The position numbers were made by a program, and so were the translations under genes. Source: Pseudonocardia benzenivorans CB1190 (GTDB lineage: Bacteria > Actinomycetota > Actinomycetes > Mycobacteriales > Pseudonocardiaceae). From it: 64,000 nt of DNA. Positions 51,491 to 59,715 of the stretch are shown one piece after another. The DNA lies in assembly GCF_000196675.2 (NCBI RefSeq), contig NC_015312.1, forward strand, positions 806,001 to 870,000. Reading direction: 5' to 3'. The notes below the pieces were generated by a model. It was not told where the DNA came from and made no database searches. It saw only the letters and a list, made by a program, of their open reading frames with translations. Position 1 is the stretch's first letter. Each line of letters starts with the position of its first letter.

Positions 51491-51720
51491 CCGAGATCCC
51501 GTTTCCGATCATCTCCGACACCGACCCGGACGCCGAGGGGGTGGTCGCCACCTGGTTCGTCACCGATGGCGACCAGGTGCGGGAGGGCGACCTCATCGCC
51601 GAGGTGGCCGTCGACAAGGTCGACATGGAGATCCCGGCCCCCGCATCCGGCGTGATTCGGTTACTGGCCAAGGAAGGTGACGTCCTCACCCAGGGCACCG
51701 TCGTGGCCCGCATCGAGTGA
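51487..51720 (+). CDS. Stand-alone lipoyl-carrier domain protein
   Basis: A 77-residue biotinyl/lipoyl domain and nothing else. It has TWFVTDGDQVREGDLIAEV, the modified Lys in VAVDKVDMEI, and PAPASGVIRLLAKEGDVL. Full E2 enzymes add a catalytic domain; here the frame ends after the first domain. It starts at GTG overlapping the E1-beta stop. It would carry a swinging lipoyl arm for an E1 and E2 encoded elsewhere, or is left without partners because E1-beta is truncated. It converges on an AraC gene with five bases between. Confidence 0.75.
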   Translation: MTEIPFPIISDTDPDAEGVVATWFVTDGDQVREGDLIAEVAVDKVDMEIPAPASGVIRLLAKEGDVLTQGTVVARIE

Positions 51721-51725
51721 CCGCG

Positions 51726-52697
51726 CTACCCGGAGCTCCCGGCTGCTTGCTGCGCGTCGAGGCCGTTGCTCAGCGTGGCGAAGTCGCAGTAGGCGCGCGG
51801 TGACAGGCCGAACCGGCGGCGGAACTCGTTGATGAAGTGCGATGCGCTGGGGTAGCCGACCGCGCGCGAGATGCTGGCGACGGTACTGCCACCCGACACG
51901 AGCAGCTCCCGCGCGCGGTTCAACCGCATCTCCTTGACGAACTGGTAAGGCGACTTACCGGTGGATTCGCGGAACAGCGCGGTGAAGGCGGACGGGCTGA
52001 GGGAGACGTGCTCGGCCATGTCCGCCACCGACAGCGGCTCGGCCAGGTGGTCGCGGGCGTAGGAGATGGCACGGGTGACCGGGTCGTGGAACTGCTGGTC
52101 CGCGGCGATCTGCAGGAGCCGGGAGTACTGGTCCGCCTGCAGCACGCGGTACACCATTTCCTGCAGGTAGGCCGGGGCGAGGATGCGCCGGTCCGAACCG
52201 CTGGCCAGCGCGCGCAGGAACCGCAGGACGGCGCCCATCAGGCCGCAGTCCAACGCGGAGACGAACGCGGGAGCGGACTCGGCGGCCGGCGACGGTTCGG
52301 TCAGCGCGGCCGACCGCCACTCGACCATCTCGACCGAGACCTTCCGCACCACGGCCGGATCGATCTGCAGCACGAAGGACAGAAACGGCTTGGCGGCACT
52401 CGCTTCGACGATCTCCGCCTGGAAATGCAGGTGACTGTTGAGCACGAGGTAGTTCAACGGGTCGTAGCGGTAGGGCACGCCGTCGACGGTCACACATTTG
52501 CGTCCCTGCGCGACCACGCAAAGCGACAGCGACTGGACTTCCTCCCAGGTCGGCGCCGCCGGCTCGGCGAACCGGTAGATGGTCAGCCCTGGCCACAGCC
52601 CGGTGTTGGCCCCGAGTTCCGGGGCCCGCTCCAGCAACGCGGCGATGAGGTCGCCGGACGTCATCCTCTCTTCGAGGGCGCGCACTTCCTTGTGCAT
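51726..52697 (-). CDS. AraC-family regulator, copy 1
   Basis: A 323-residue AraC protein. An N-terminal AraC_N cupin-type domain (about 30-190, with LSLCVVAQGRKCVTVDG and NYLVLNSHLHFQAEI) is followed by the two helix-turn-helix units (about 215-310, ADMAEHVSLSPSAFTALFRE and SISRAVGYPSASHFINEFRR). It is a close paralogue of the AraC gene at 61.8 kb; long stretches such as GKSPYQFVKEMRLNRARELL are identical. It lies downstream of the monooxygenase operon and could bind the same GATTCC sites. Confidence 0.9.
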   Translation of the reverse strand: MHKEVRALEERMTSGDLIAALLERAPELGANTGLWPGLTIYRFAEPAAPTWEEVQSLSLCVVAQGRKCVTVDGVPYRYDPLNYLVLNSHLHFQAEIVEASAAKPFLSFVLQIDPAVVRKVSVEMVEWRSAALTEPSPAAESAPAFVSALDCGLMGAVLRFLRALASGSDRRILAPAYLQEMVYRVLQADQYSRLLQIAADQQFHDPVTRAISYARDHLAEPLSVADMAEHVSLSPSAFTALFRESTGKSPYQFVKEMRLNRARELLVSGGSTVASISRAVGYPSASHFINEFRRRFGLSPRAYCDFATLSNGLDAQQAAGSSG

Positions 52698-52843
52698 GCC
52701 ACACTCCCCGCTCGCCAGCAGTCAGCACACCACGGCCGGTGAACCGCGAGCCGCGGTCACGCCGTAACCGAGGAGTTTACTCCGCCGGATGGCCCTCCGG
52801 GATGTTCGAGCGCGACGGCACGGGCTTGACCATGTAGGTGGCG

Positions 52844-53134
52844 TCAGTCGATCGTCTCGAAGGTGGCGACACTGCGCTCCACCAGGTTGGGAATGACCTC
52901 GCCGACGACGTAGGACTGAAACGCGTCACTCGCCTTGTGGTCCGCATAGCCGGAGGCGTCGACATACTTCTCGTAGACCACGAACGTGTCCGGGTCGTCG
53001 ATGCTGACCTGGGCCTGGAAGTGCAGCATCTTCTCCTCGGCCCGATTGATCGGGGTCACCGTTTCCAGCACTTTCCTGATGTGCTCGGCCTGGCCCGGCT
53101 TCGCCTTCCAGGTCGCGATCACCACGTACGCCAT
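52844..53134 (-). CDS. ABM-fold (antibiotic biosynthesis monooxygenase-like) protein
   Basis: A 96-residue ABM-domain protein: VVIATWKAKPGQAEHIRKVL, then FQAQVSIDDPDTFVVYEKYV and ASDAFQSYVV. It is a ferredoxin-like dimeric fold. Family members oxidise quinol-type substrates without cofactors or act as small-molecule-binding enzymes. ATG at 53134, with AGGAGG upstream. It is the last gene of the leftward monooxygenase operon, 19 bases after the uL22/MIP18 gene, so a downstream role on the oxidised product is likely. Confidence 0.85.
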   Translation of the reverse strand: MAYVVIATWKAKPGQAEHIRKVLETVTPINRAEEKMLHFQAQVSIDDPDTFVVYEKYVDASGYADHKASDAFQSYVVGEVIPNLVERSVATFETID

Positions 53135-53153
53135 TCGAACCTCCTGCGCAAGA

Positions 53154-53915
53154 TCAGAAATTGGTGAAGCCGATTGCCCGCAGCTGCTCGCGGCCTTCGG
53201 CACTGATGTCCGCGGGCCGCCAGGTCGGCACCCACACCCATTCGACGAGGAAGTCCGAAACCAGGCCGCCGTTGTCGGTCAGCAGCACGGTGCGGATCTG
53301 ATCCTCCATCACCTCGGTCAGCGGGCAGGCCGCCGAGGTGAGCGTCATGGTGATGGTCGCGACCCCGTTGTCGTCGACCACGACGTCGCGCACGAACCCC
53401 AGGTCGACGATGTTGACCCCGAGATCCGGGTCGATCACCTCGTACAGCGCCTCGCGGACGGTCTCGGCCATCGGGTTCGGTGTGACGTCCTGGTACGCGC
53501 TCGCCTGCGGGCTCGCCGTGGTGCCGGGTCGATCGGGCGGCGCGGGAGCAGTGCCCGCCTGAGTGACGTACAGCCCGGCCGGCTGGAGTTCGACGGACAC
53601 ATCGGCGGTGGGGCTGCTGATCCAGTCCGCGATGCCGTGTGCCTTGCGCCGGACGCGAACGATGTCCTCCGCCGGTTCGGCCGATCCACCCGCGACGACC
53701 AGCTGGTCCGCCGCGATACCCGCCGCGTCCGCCCGCGCGAGCGCCTTGTCGATCACCCGCGCGACCGGTTCGCAGGTCCGTCCTGGTCCGAGCCTGAGCT
53801 TGGCCACCGCTTTGACGGCCGGCAACCCTCGGACCGCTTCGAGCGCGACGCGGGCTTCGTCCGCGACGACCCGCGCCTGCTGCTCCCGGACGGCCAGTAT
53901 TCCCATCGTGGTCAT
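53154..53915 (-). CDS. Ribosomal uL22-like domain fused to a MIP18/DUF59 domain
   Basis: A 253-residue protein with two parts. Residues 13-112 resemble ribosomal protein uL22: EARVALEAVRGLPAVKAVAK, then RTCEPVARVIDKALARADAA, DQLVVAGG and VRVRRKAHGIADWI follow the order of L22 blocks (hinge Pro, ANAEHN-like helix, PRARGRA-like end). After a Pro/Ala linker, residues 142-250 are a MIP18/PaaD-type metal-sulfur assembly domain: VIDPDLGVNIVDLGFVRDV, Cys197 in TSAACPLTEV, and WVPTWRPADISAEGREQL. The second part probably helps load iron into the monooxygenase or Rieske protein. The first part is unexplained. It lies between reductase and ABM genes. Confidence 0.75.
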   Translation of the reverse strand: MTTMGILAVREQQARVVADEARVALEAVRGLPAVKAVAKLRLGPGRTCEPVARVIDKALARADAAGIAADQLVVAGGSAEPAEDIVRVRRKAHGIADWISSPTADVSVELQPAGLYVTQAGTAPAPPDRPGTTASPQASAYQDVTPNPMAETVREALYEVIDPDLGVNIVDLGFVRDVVVDDNGVATITMTLTSAACPLTEVMEDQIRTVLLTDNGGLVSDFLVEWVWVPTWRPADISAEGREQLRAIGFTNF

Positions 53916-53942
53916 GGTGACTCCTTCTCCGACACTGGCGGC

Positions 53943-55184
53943 TCAAGCTCGGGCGGTGGCCCTCGGCGACCGCGGTATCAGCCGCTTGAGGGGTACCGAT
54001 TCGTCGCGCAGTTGCTCGGCGGTCACCTCGTGCGGCGCAAAGAGCATCCGCCGCACCTCAAGCACGTCTCGGGGGCGGTTGAGGGAGATCACCGCTTGGA
54101 TCCGGCCGTCGACAAGGGAGAACGCCGAGAAGTCGTGGTCCTCCAACGAGCCGCGGATGACGAGGTCTTCGAGGTCGGCCGGCCGGCCGACCGACTGCAG
54201 GCTGTGCTCGTACTGATCCGACCAGAACCAGTGCGCCTCGGCGAACGGCTCCGCCGAGCCGGTCAGATTGAGTGCCACATTGGCGCCCTGGCGCAGGGCG
54301 TTGTCGTGATGCTCCACCCGGATCGTCCTGCCGTAGACCGGGTGATACTGCGCTGCCACGTCGCCTGCCGCGTAGATATCCGGCGCCGAGGTCCGCCCGT
54401 ACTCGTCGACCACGATCCCGCCGTCCGTCGCCAGGCCGGCCTCGGCGGCGAGTTCGACATTGGGTTCACAGCCGATCCCCACCACCACCAGGTCACACTC
54501 GACCCGGTGGCCGAGGTTGGAGGTCAGCAGCATCCCGTCCCCGGTGTGCCGGAGCTCGCTGATGTACTCCCCCGCCCGGATCTGCACCCCGCGCGACCGG
54601 TGGATCCCGGTCATCACGGAGCCGATCGTGGCGCCGAGCACCCGCGCCAGTGGGGTCGGCGCCGGATCGAAGATCGTCACCTGCTTGCCGAGCCCGACCG
54701 CCGCCGCGGCCACCTCGCACCCGATGAAACCCGCGCCGATGACCACCACCCGCTCGGACTCGGCCAGCTGCGCGCGAAGCCGCTGCGAGTCCGCGGCGGT
54801 CCGCAGGTAGTGCACCCGGTCGCCGTCGAACCCGGGCAGCCGCCGTGGCCGCACCCCGGTGGCGAGCACCAGCCCGTCGTACCCGAGCCGCTCGCCGGTG
54901 GACAAGGTCACCGACCGCCCCGGCACATCGATCGCGGTCACCCTGATGCCGACGCGCAGGTCGACAGACTGCTCGTCGTACCAGGCCGGCGGCCGCACCT
55001 GGAACTCCTCGAATTCGGTGGTCCCGAGCAGGAAGTCCTTGGACAGCGGCGGCCGCTCGTACGGCGGCTGTGGCTCGTCGCCGACCAGCACGATCTCACC
55101 GTCGAATCCGTGCTTGCGCAGGTGGGTGGCGGTGGCCGCGGCCGCGACCCCGCCCCCCACCAGCACATGACGCCGGGTGCTCAT
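53943..55184 (-). CDS. FAD-dependent ferredoxin reductase (BphA4 type)
   Basis: A 413-residue pyridine-nucleotide-disulfide-type reductase. It has FAD motif HVLVGGGVAAAATATHLRKH, RPPLSKDFL, the NAD motif VVVIGAGFIGCEVAAAAVGL and a second FAD motif DIYAAGDVA. It has no iron-sulfur domain. It passes electrons from NADH to the neighbouring Rieske protein, as in biphenyl dioxygenase systems. Toluene and isoprene monooxygenases instead use a flavin reductase with its own [2Fe-2S] domain. It overlaps the Rieske gene by ATGA. Confidence 0.9.
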   Translation of the reverse strand: MSTRRHVLVGGGVAAAATATHLRKHGFDGEIVLVGDEPQPPYERPPLSKDFLLGTTEFEEFQVRPPAWYDEQSVDLRVGIRVTAIDVPGRSVTLSTGERLGYDGLVLATGVRPRRLPGFDGDRVHYLRTAADSQRLRAQLAESERVVVIGAGFIGCEVAAAAVGLGKQVTIFDPAPTPLARVLGATIGSVMTGIHRSRGVQIRAGEYISELRHTGDGMLLTSNLGHRVECDLVVVGIGCEPNVELAAEAGLATDGGIVVDEYGRTSAPDIYAAGDVAAQYHPVYGRTIRVEHHDNALRQGANVALNLTGSAEPFAEAHWFWSDQYEHSLQSVGRPADLEDLVIRGSLEDHDFSAFSLVDGRIQAVISLNRPRDVLEVRRMLFAPHEVTAEQLRDESVPLKRLIPRSPRATARA

Positions 55185-55507
55185 CCGACGTCCACCAGGA
55201 TCGTGCCGTCCTCTTCGACCCGGCACGGGTAGGTGATCAGCTCGCAGTTGTCCGGGTTCGTGCCCTTGCCGCTGAGCGCGTCGAACGTCCACATGTGGCG
55301 CACGCAGGTGATGGTCTGCCCGTCGAAGTCGCCTTCGTCGAGGGCCCACGCCTGGTGCGGGCACCGGTTCTTGTACGCCCGGACCTCACCGTCGATATTG
55401 ACGAGCAGGACCTTCTTGCCGTCGATCTCGACGCCCTCCATCTCGCCTTCCCAGAGGTCGTCGAGATGCATGGCTTCCTGCCACTGCCCGGTTATTGCGC
55501 TGCTCAT
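55181..55507 (-). CDS. Rieske ferredoxin component (TmoC-like)
   Basis: A 108-residue Rieske protein with ligands C49-P-H51 and C68-V-R-H71 (CPHQAWAL and CVRHMWTFD). It is of the T4moC/IsoC size and pattern. It carries electrons from the FAD reductase to the di-iron hydroxylase. Its start shares a base with the stop of the beta-subunit gene (TGATG). In canonical clusters this gene is third (A-B-C-D-E-F); here it is placed after D and E. Confidence 0.92.
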   Translation of the reverse strand: MSSAITGQWQEAMHLDDLWEGEMEGVEIDGKKVLLVNIDGEVRAYKNRCPHQAWALDEGDFDGQTITCVRHMWTFDALSGKGTNPDNCELITYPCRVEEDGTILVDVG

Positions 55508-56559
55508 CACCCTGCCCTCTTCCCTTCTCCGGCCGCCTCCAGCCCCTCGAACAGTCGCGCGTGGAAGGCTTCCCGCGCCGCCTTGGCCCCGGCCGCGACC
55601 TCGTCGGCCGCTCGACCGTGCTCCGGCCGGGTCTCCAGTAACCTGCCGAGCCCGTGTGCCGCCGCGTCCGCGACCGGGGTCCAGCGGGCAATCCAGCGAC
55701 GGAGCACGTCGGCGTTTTCGGGTTTCTGCTGCAGGCAGAAGCCCGCGAGCGCGGCGCTCCACCGGTTGCGGCGATCGTTGTCCGCCTGCAGGAAGGACAG
55801 CAGCAACCAGGAGAGCTGGTCGCCGTTGTCGCGCGAGACCTCCGTGAACTGGCGGACCAGCACGTCATCGATGGTCGGTGCCAGCACCAGGTTGAGCGCG
55901 GTGAACGCCTCACCCCAGTCGTAGGCGATCAGTGCCTTCTCGATCGCCTGCCGTGCCGGCTGCCATGCCTCGTCGTTTTCCCAGATCCCGCGCTCGGCGG
56001 TGCCGATGCCCGAGTCCGGGTGGGCGAGCTGCAGCTCCCGGGTTCGGTACGCGGTGAGGGTCACCCGGCGCAGGTAGTCCGCGGTCGCGAAGCTGGCCGC
56101 GTTGGTGACGTACGACGTCGGCGCCATGTAGCCGATGTAGGCCTCGACCTGCTGGCATCCGTGCAGGAGGTAGCGGGACGGGGTGAACATCGACCCGAGC
56201 AGCGCGACCTGGCCGGGGGTGAGCGCCGAGTCCGCGTTCGCCTCGGCGAACTCCTCCAGCACGCCCGCGGTCTTGGTCTCGGCTTCGGCCTGCAGGTTGA
56301 CGTAGGTCTTGTACGTCATCGAGTCCGGGTCGCGGAACTGCTCCCAGTCCTCCGCCTTGAGCGGTGAGTTCTCCCGGTAGGTGAGGAACCACAGGTTAGG
56401 CGGGGACGACGGGTTGTGCTCGAACGCCGACGGGCGGTTGGCACGCATCGTCCAGTTCTGCCCGTGCGTCACGATCTCGTACTCGCTCGGCATCCGGCGC
56501 ACGTCGCCGAATGCGCTGAAGGTCCGGCGCGGGCGCGCCTTCCTCGGCTGACCGGTCAT
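55507..56559 (-). CDS. Di-iron monooxygenase beta subunit (TmoE-like)
   Basis: A 350-residue beta subunit. RRTFSAFGDVRRMPSEYEIV at the N-terminus and FEHNPSSPPNLWFLTYRENS are typical of TmoE/IsoE, and the helical core follows. No metal ligands are expected. It forms the alpha2-beta2-gamma2 hydroxylase with the alpha and gamma subunits. It overlaps the coupling-protein gene by ATGA and the Rieske gene by one base. Confidence 0.9.
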   Translation of the reverse strand: MTGQPRKARPRRTFSAFGDVRRMPSEYEIVTHGQNWTMRANRPSAFEHNPSSPPNLWFLTYRENSPLKAEDWEQFRDPDSMTYKTYVNLQAEAETKTAGVLEEFAEANADSALTPGQVALLGSMFTPSRYLLHGCQQVEAYIGYMAPTSYVTNAASFATADYLRRVTLTAYRTRELQLAHPDSGIGTAERGIWENDEAWQPARQAIEKALIAYDWGEAFTALNLVLAPTIDDVLVRQFTEVSRDNGDQLSWLLLSFLQADNDRRNRWSAALAGFCLQQKPENADVLRRWIARWTPVADAAAHGLGRLLETRPEHGRAADEVAAGAKAAREAFHARLFEGLEAAGEGKRAG

Positions 56560-56873
56560 GACCGCGCTCCTTCCCTCGCCAAGGCGTTCTTCTTCGCCGA
56601 CACCTTCTCCCAGGTGATCGAGTCACTCGTGGTGGTGATGCGGCCGTTGAAGGACGACATCATCGACTCGAAGGTGCGGATCTCGTAGTCCGCGCCGAGG
56701 TAGGCGCGGAGCGTGTCCTGGGTGACGACCAGGCGATCTTCGCCCTGCACCCGGATGTACGAGCCGCGGTCGATGACCTCGATCTCGTGGTCCGGGTTGT
56801 CGTCTTCGATGGCGGCGATGATCTGCTCGACCTCGTCGCCCATCCGCAGGATCGGCCCGACAGGATTCTTCAT
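56556..56873 (-). CDS. Coupling/effector protein (TmoD-like)
   Basis: A 105-residue effector protein. KNPVGPILRMGDEVEQIIAA and SYIRVQGEDRLVVTQDTL match T4moD (102-111 residues). It has no cofactor; it binds the hydroxylase near the active-site channel and controls turnover and selectivity. It overlaps both neighbours by ATGA, so the subunits are made in fixed ratio. Confidence 0.92.
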   Translation of the reverse strand: MKNPVGPILRMGDEVEQIIAAIEDDNPDHEIEVIDRGSYIRVQGEDRLVVTQDTLRAYLGADYEIRTFESMMSSFNGRITTTSDSITWEKVSAKKNALAREGARS

Positions 56874-57178
56874 GACTTGCCCTTCGGGATGTCGTACTCG
56901 ACGCGGACGTGATCCAGCGGCGCTATGCCCGCTTCGGCGACGGTCATCTCCGGTGGCAGGCGCCTGCCGTTGTGGAAGACGACCTTCTCGTAGGGCAGGG
57001 CGCGGACCCGCTTGCCCTCGACGTGGTGCGCGACCGCGGCCGCGACCTCGCGGACGGTGTCTGCGGTGGTCACCGGCACCAGGATCTGCACGAAGTCGTC
57101 GGCGAAGACCGCGTTCAGCGGCACCACCTGCGGCGCCTGGTCCTCGATGGGGAGCTCCACCGTGGCATTCTCGGTCAT
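56870..57178 (-). CDS. Di-iron monooxygenase gamma subunit (TmoB-like)
   Basis: A 102-residue ubiquitin-like gamma subunit: PLNAVFADDFVQILVPVTTA, then LPYEKVVFHNGRRLPPEMTV. Length and strand pattern match T4moB (84-90 residues) with a short N-terminal extension. It packs against the alpha subunit. It overlaps the alpha stop (ATGA) and the effector start (ATGA). Confidence 0.9.
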   Translation of the reverse strand: MTENATVELPIEDQAPQVVPLNAVFADDFVQILVPVTTADTVREVAAAVAHHVEGKRVRALPYEKVVFHNGRRLPPEMTVAEAGIAPLDHVRVEYDIPKGKS

Positions 57179-58707
57179 GACTGGTCACCCTTCGCCGTGC
57201 TCAGCGCGAGCCCGGTCGCCGGCCGGCCGGTGTAGTCCTTGGTCCATGCGGCGTAGTCGGGGTCGTCGCCCATCACGTCCGGGGTCATCCCCATGTAGTT
57301 GAGGATGCCGCCGACGTCCATCGGCTGGATCTGGCCGGCCAGGAAGCGATCGATCAGCGTCTCGTGGTTGACGTTGTCACGGTCCTTCCACCAAATCTGG
57401 CGGCACGCGTTGGTGCAGAAGTGATAGGTCTTCCCGCCGTAGGACAGGGACCAGTCACGCACCCGCCAGGTGCCGTCGCGCGACTGGGTGGCGTTGCACG
57501 CCGGCAGGTGGCACATGCTGCACAACCACGGCAACGTCTCGGGCAGCGTCGCTTCGACGTTGTTCGCGTTGATGTTGTCGATCATGGTGTCCCACTTGCC
57601 GCCGTACACCTTCTCCCAGTTGGGGTACTTCTCCTGCAGCCACTCGCGCTCGTCCTTGCTGACCCCGGCCTTCGGCCGCCACCACAGGGTCGGGCGCCAG
57701 TACCACAGGCCCATGTGCAGCCCGTGGTGCCAGGTGTCCAGGCCACGCATGAACTCGTCCCAGAACCAGGGCTTCTTCAGCCCGTAGTCCTCGATGGTGT
57801 GGATGAACTGGTCGATGATCCACTCCTCCATGAACTCCCGGTAGGACTGCTTCCGGTGTTCCAGAGGGGTGTAGTAGTCCATCGCCGGGCCGGTGAGCGC
57901 GGCGAACGCGCGAGCGGAACCCCAGAAACTGCGGTCGATAACCCATTGCGCGCGCACCGGGTCGTGCTCGACCAGGATCTCCATGGTCGGCCCGCCCTGC
58001 TGGGAGTGCCTGGCCTCGTCGGTCTGGATCGACGAAATCATGTTCGCGAAGTTGACGTCGCCGGACTCCAGCGCGTCGGCCGACAGCGCGACGAACTGGA
58101 GGTTGGTGAAGCCGGTCTCGAAGGTGAACGGCAGCTCGATCGCCAGGTCGACCACGTTCGGCGAGATCATCATGTTGTCGAAGAGGTTCCGCAGCGCGAT
58201 CGGCACCCAGTCGTTGGTGTGGAAGGTCTTCTGCGTCCAGTCGTACTGCGGGTCCTTGCCGACGAACTCGTGCCCGAAGAAGGTGGTGATCTGCGCGTGG
58301 CGCAGCTCGTCCAGCTGACCGAAGGTCGCCATGTTGCGCCAGGCCCCGTTGAGGCCGAACCGAGCCATCTTCAGCTCGCCGAGGACCGCGGCGTACTCGA
58401 CGAGGGCCACCCCGCCGAAGTGCATCTTGGTGGAGGATTTCCAGCCCTCGTCCAGGTTGTCGAAGGCGGTGGACCGCTGCAGCGCCGCCTTCACCGCGTA
58501 CGCCGAGGCTTCCTTCTCACGCTGTGTCGCGACGTACTCAGGGTAGGTGACCTTGTAGTTCTCCTCCCAGGACAACCACGCCTCACGCGGCACCTTGCCG
58601 GTACCGCTGTGCCACTCCGGGAACACCGCCTCGTCGTCAACGTAGCGGAAGGTCCAGTCGACGTCACGAACGAAGTGCTGCCACTCTTCGCGTTTCAGCA
58701 AGGTCAT
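57175..58707 (-). CDS. Di-iron monooxygenase alpha subunit (TmoA/alkene type)
   Basis: A 510-residue catalytic subunit of the toluene/alkene/isoprene group. All iron ligands lie at the same numbers as in toluene 4-monooxygenase: E104, E134, H137, E197, E231 and H234, with the gating T201. From memory of that enzyme, three pocket residues differ: V100 for Ile, V103 for Gly and T141 for Gln, while F176, F196 and F205 are kept. A C-terminal zinc-like CSMCHLPAC and CTNAC occur. It inserts oxygen into an aromatic ring or alkene. It is the first hydroxylase gene in the operon. Confidence 0.93.
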   Translation of the reverse strand: MTLLKREEWQHFVRDVDWTFRYVDDEAVFPEWHSGTGKVPREAWLSWEENYKVTYPEYVATQREKEASAYAVKAALQRSTAFDNLDEGWKSSTKMHFGGVALVEYAAVLGELKMARFGLNGAWRNMATFGQLDELRHAQITTFFGHEFVGKDPQYDWTQKTFHTNDWVPIALRNLFDNMMISPNVVDLAIELPFTFETGFTNLQFVALSADALESGDVNFANMISSIQTDEARHSQQGGPTMEILVEHDPVRAQWVIDRSFWGSARAFAALTGPAMDYYTPLEHRKQSYREFMEEWIIDQFIHTIEDYGLKKPWFWDEFMRGLDTWHHGLHMGLWYWRPTLWWRPKAGVSKDEREWLQEKYPNWEKVYGGKWDTMIDNINANNVEATLPETLPWLCSMCHLPACNATQSRDGTWRVRDWSLSYGGKTYHFCTNACRQIWWKDRDNVNHETLIDRFLAGQIQPMDVGGILNYMGMTPDVMGDDPDYAAWTKDYTGRPATGLALSTAKGDQS

Positions 58708-58750
58708 TTCTCCGAGATTCCTTTCACTGCGCTGTGCAAGAAGGGGATTG

Positions 58751-59227
58751 TCAGTCGACTTCGAGGTGGCCGAGCTGGCGATTGATTCCGGCCCCATTCC
58801 AGTAAGCCTTGATCTTGTCGATGAGGCCGTTCTCGTCGACGTGGAAGATGAACAGGTGTGGCTCGCTGAACCTGCCACCCTTCGGTGCGGCGAACCCCCA
58901 CGGGGACTGCTGTGTTCCGCCGATGTCGCACATCACAACGACATCGCCCTTGTCATTGGCGTCGATGCTGTGGACCACGTTGAACAGATCGGGAAAGGAG
59001 TTGATCAGGCCGCTCCAGATGACCTTGCCGACGGTGCGCACCTTGCCGTCCCCGCGCAGCACCCGCTGCTTGCCCCACACCTCGTACGGGATATAGGAGA
59101 AGTCGGCGTTGTCGGTGCACATCTCGGTCATCGTCTCGACGTCGTGGCGCGAGTACGCCTCGAAGAACGCGGCGACCACATCGGCGGGGGACGTGAGCTC
59201 TCGGGTTGCTGGTTCCGTGGTAGTCAT
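58751..59227 (-). CDS. SnoaL-like protein, copy 1
   Basis: A 158-residue cystatin-like (NTF2/SnoaL) protein: SPADVVAAFFEAYSRHDVET, then VRTVGKVIWSGLINSFPDLF and FHVDENGLIDKIKAYWN. This fold includes polyketide cyclases, ketosteroid isomerases and limonene-type epoxide hydrolases. The catalytic residues cannot be set by eye. It is 43 bases upstream of the alpha-subunit gene and in its operon, so it may act on the substrate or the epoxide/alcohol product. ATG at 59227. Confidence 0.85.
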   Translation of the reverse strand: MTTTEPATRELTSPADVVAAFFEAYSRHDVETMTEMCTDNADFSYIPYEVWGKQRVLRGDGKVRTVGKVIWSGLINSFPDLFNVVHSIDANDKGDVVVMCDIGGTQQSPWGFAAPKGGRFSEPHLFIFHVDENGLIDKIKAYWNGAGINRQLGHLEVD

Positions 59228-59235
59228 GGGAGTCC

Positions 59236-59715
59236 TCACACAATCGCGATCTGGTCGAGTCGTTTCACGGCAAGGCGGCGGTAGAGCTGGTTCTGGCACC
59301 AGTAGACGTGGATTCCGACGATGTGGTCACCGTCCACTGTGAACCGCCACGCCTGGTCGACGTCCAGGTGCTTCTCCTGGTTGACCGCGCCGGCGTAGTC
59401 CGCGGCCTGGGTGCCCTCGACCTTGAGTTCCGCTGTGACCACCGAGCCGGTTTCGATGACGTCCTTGATCACCAGGTGCAGATCGGGGAATGCGGTGACG
59501 ATGTCCGTCAGCGCGGTGCGGATGTCGTCGAAGCCGCCTTCTCGGACATCGAGGGGAAAGATCTCCACTCGGACTGACTTGTCCACAACAGACAGTGCTG
59601 CCTCGACATCCCTGAGCTGGAATGCGTTGAGGAATGCCCTGACGGTCTGTTCCGGCGTAGTGTTCACAATCCCTTGCTCCTCACGGGGAATCGACTTGCG
59701 TTTGAAGAGCTTCAT
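59236..59715 (-). CDS. SnoaL-like protein, copy 2
   Basis: A 159-residue SnoaL-fold protein: TPEQTVRAFLNAFQLRDVEA, FDDIRTALTDIVTAFPDLHL, DVIETGSVVTAELKVEGTQA, and VDGDHIVGIHVYWCQNQLYR. It is only distantly like copy 1, eight bases downstream. It overlaps the DJ-1-like gene by ATGA. Two unlike SnoaL proteins side by side suggest a heteromer or successive steps. The exact reaction is unknown. Confidence 0.85.
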   Translation of the reverse strand: MKLFKRKSIPREEQGIVNTTPEQTVRAFLNAFQLRDVEAALSVVDKSVRVEIFPLDVREGGFDDIRTALTDIVTAFPDLHLVIKDVIETGSVVTAELKVEGTQAADYAGAVNQEKHLDVDQAWRFTVDGDHIVGIHVYWCQNQLYRRLAVKRLDQIAIV

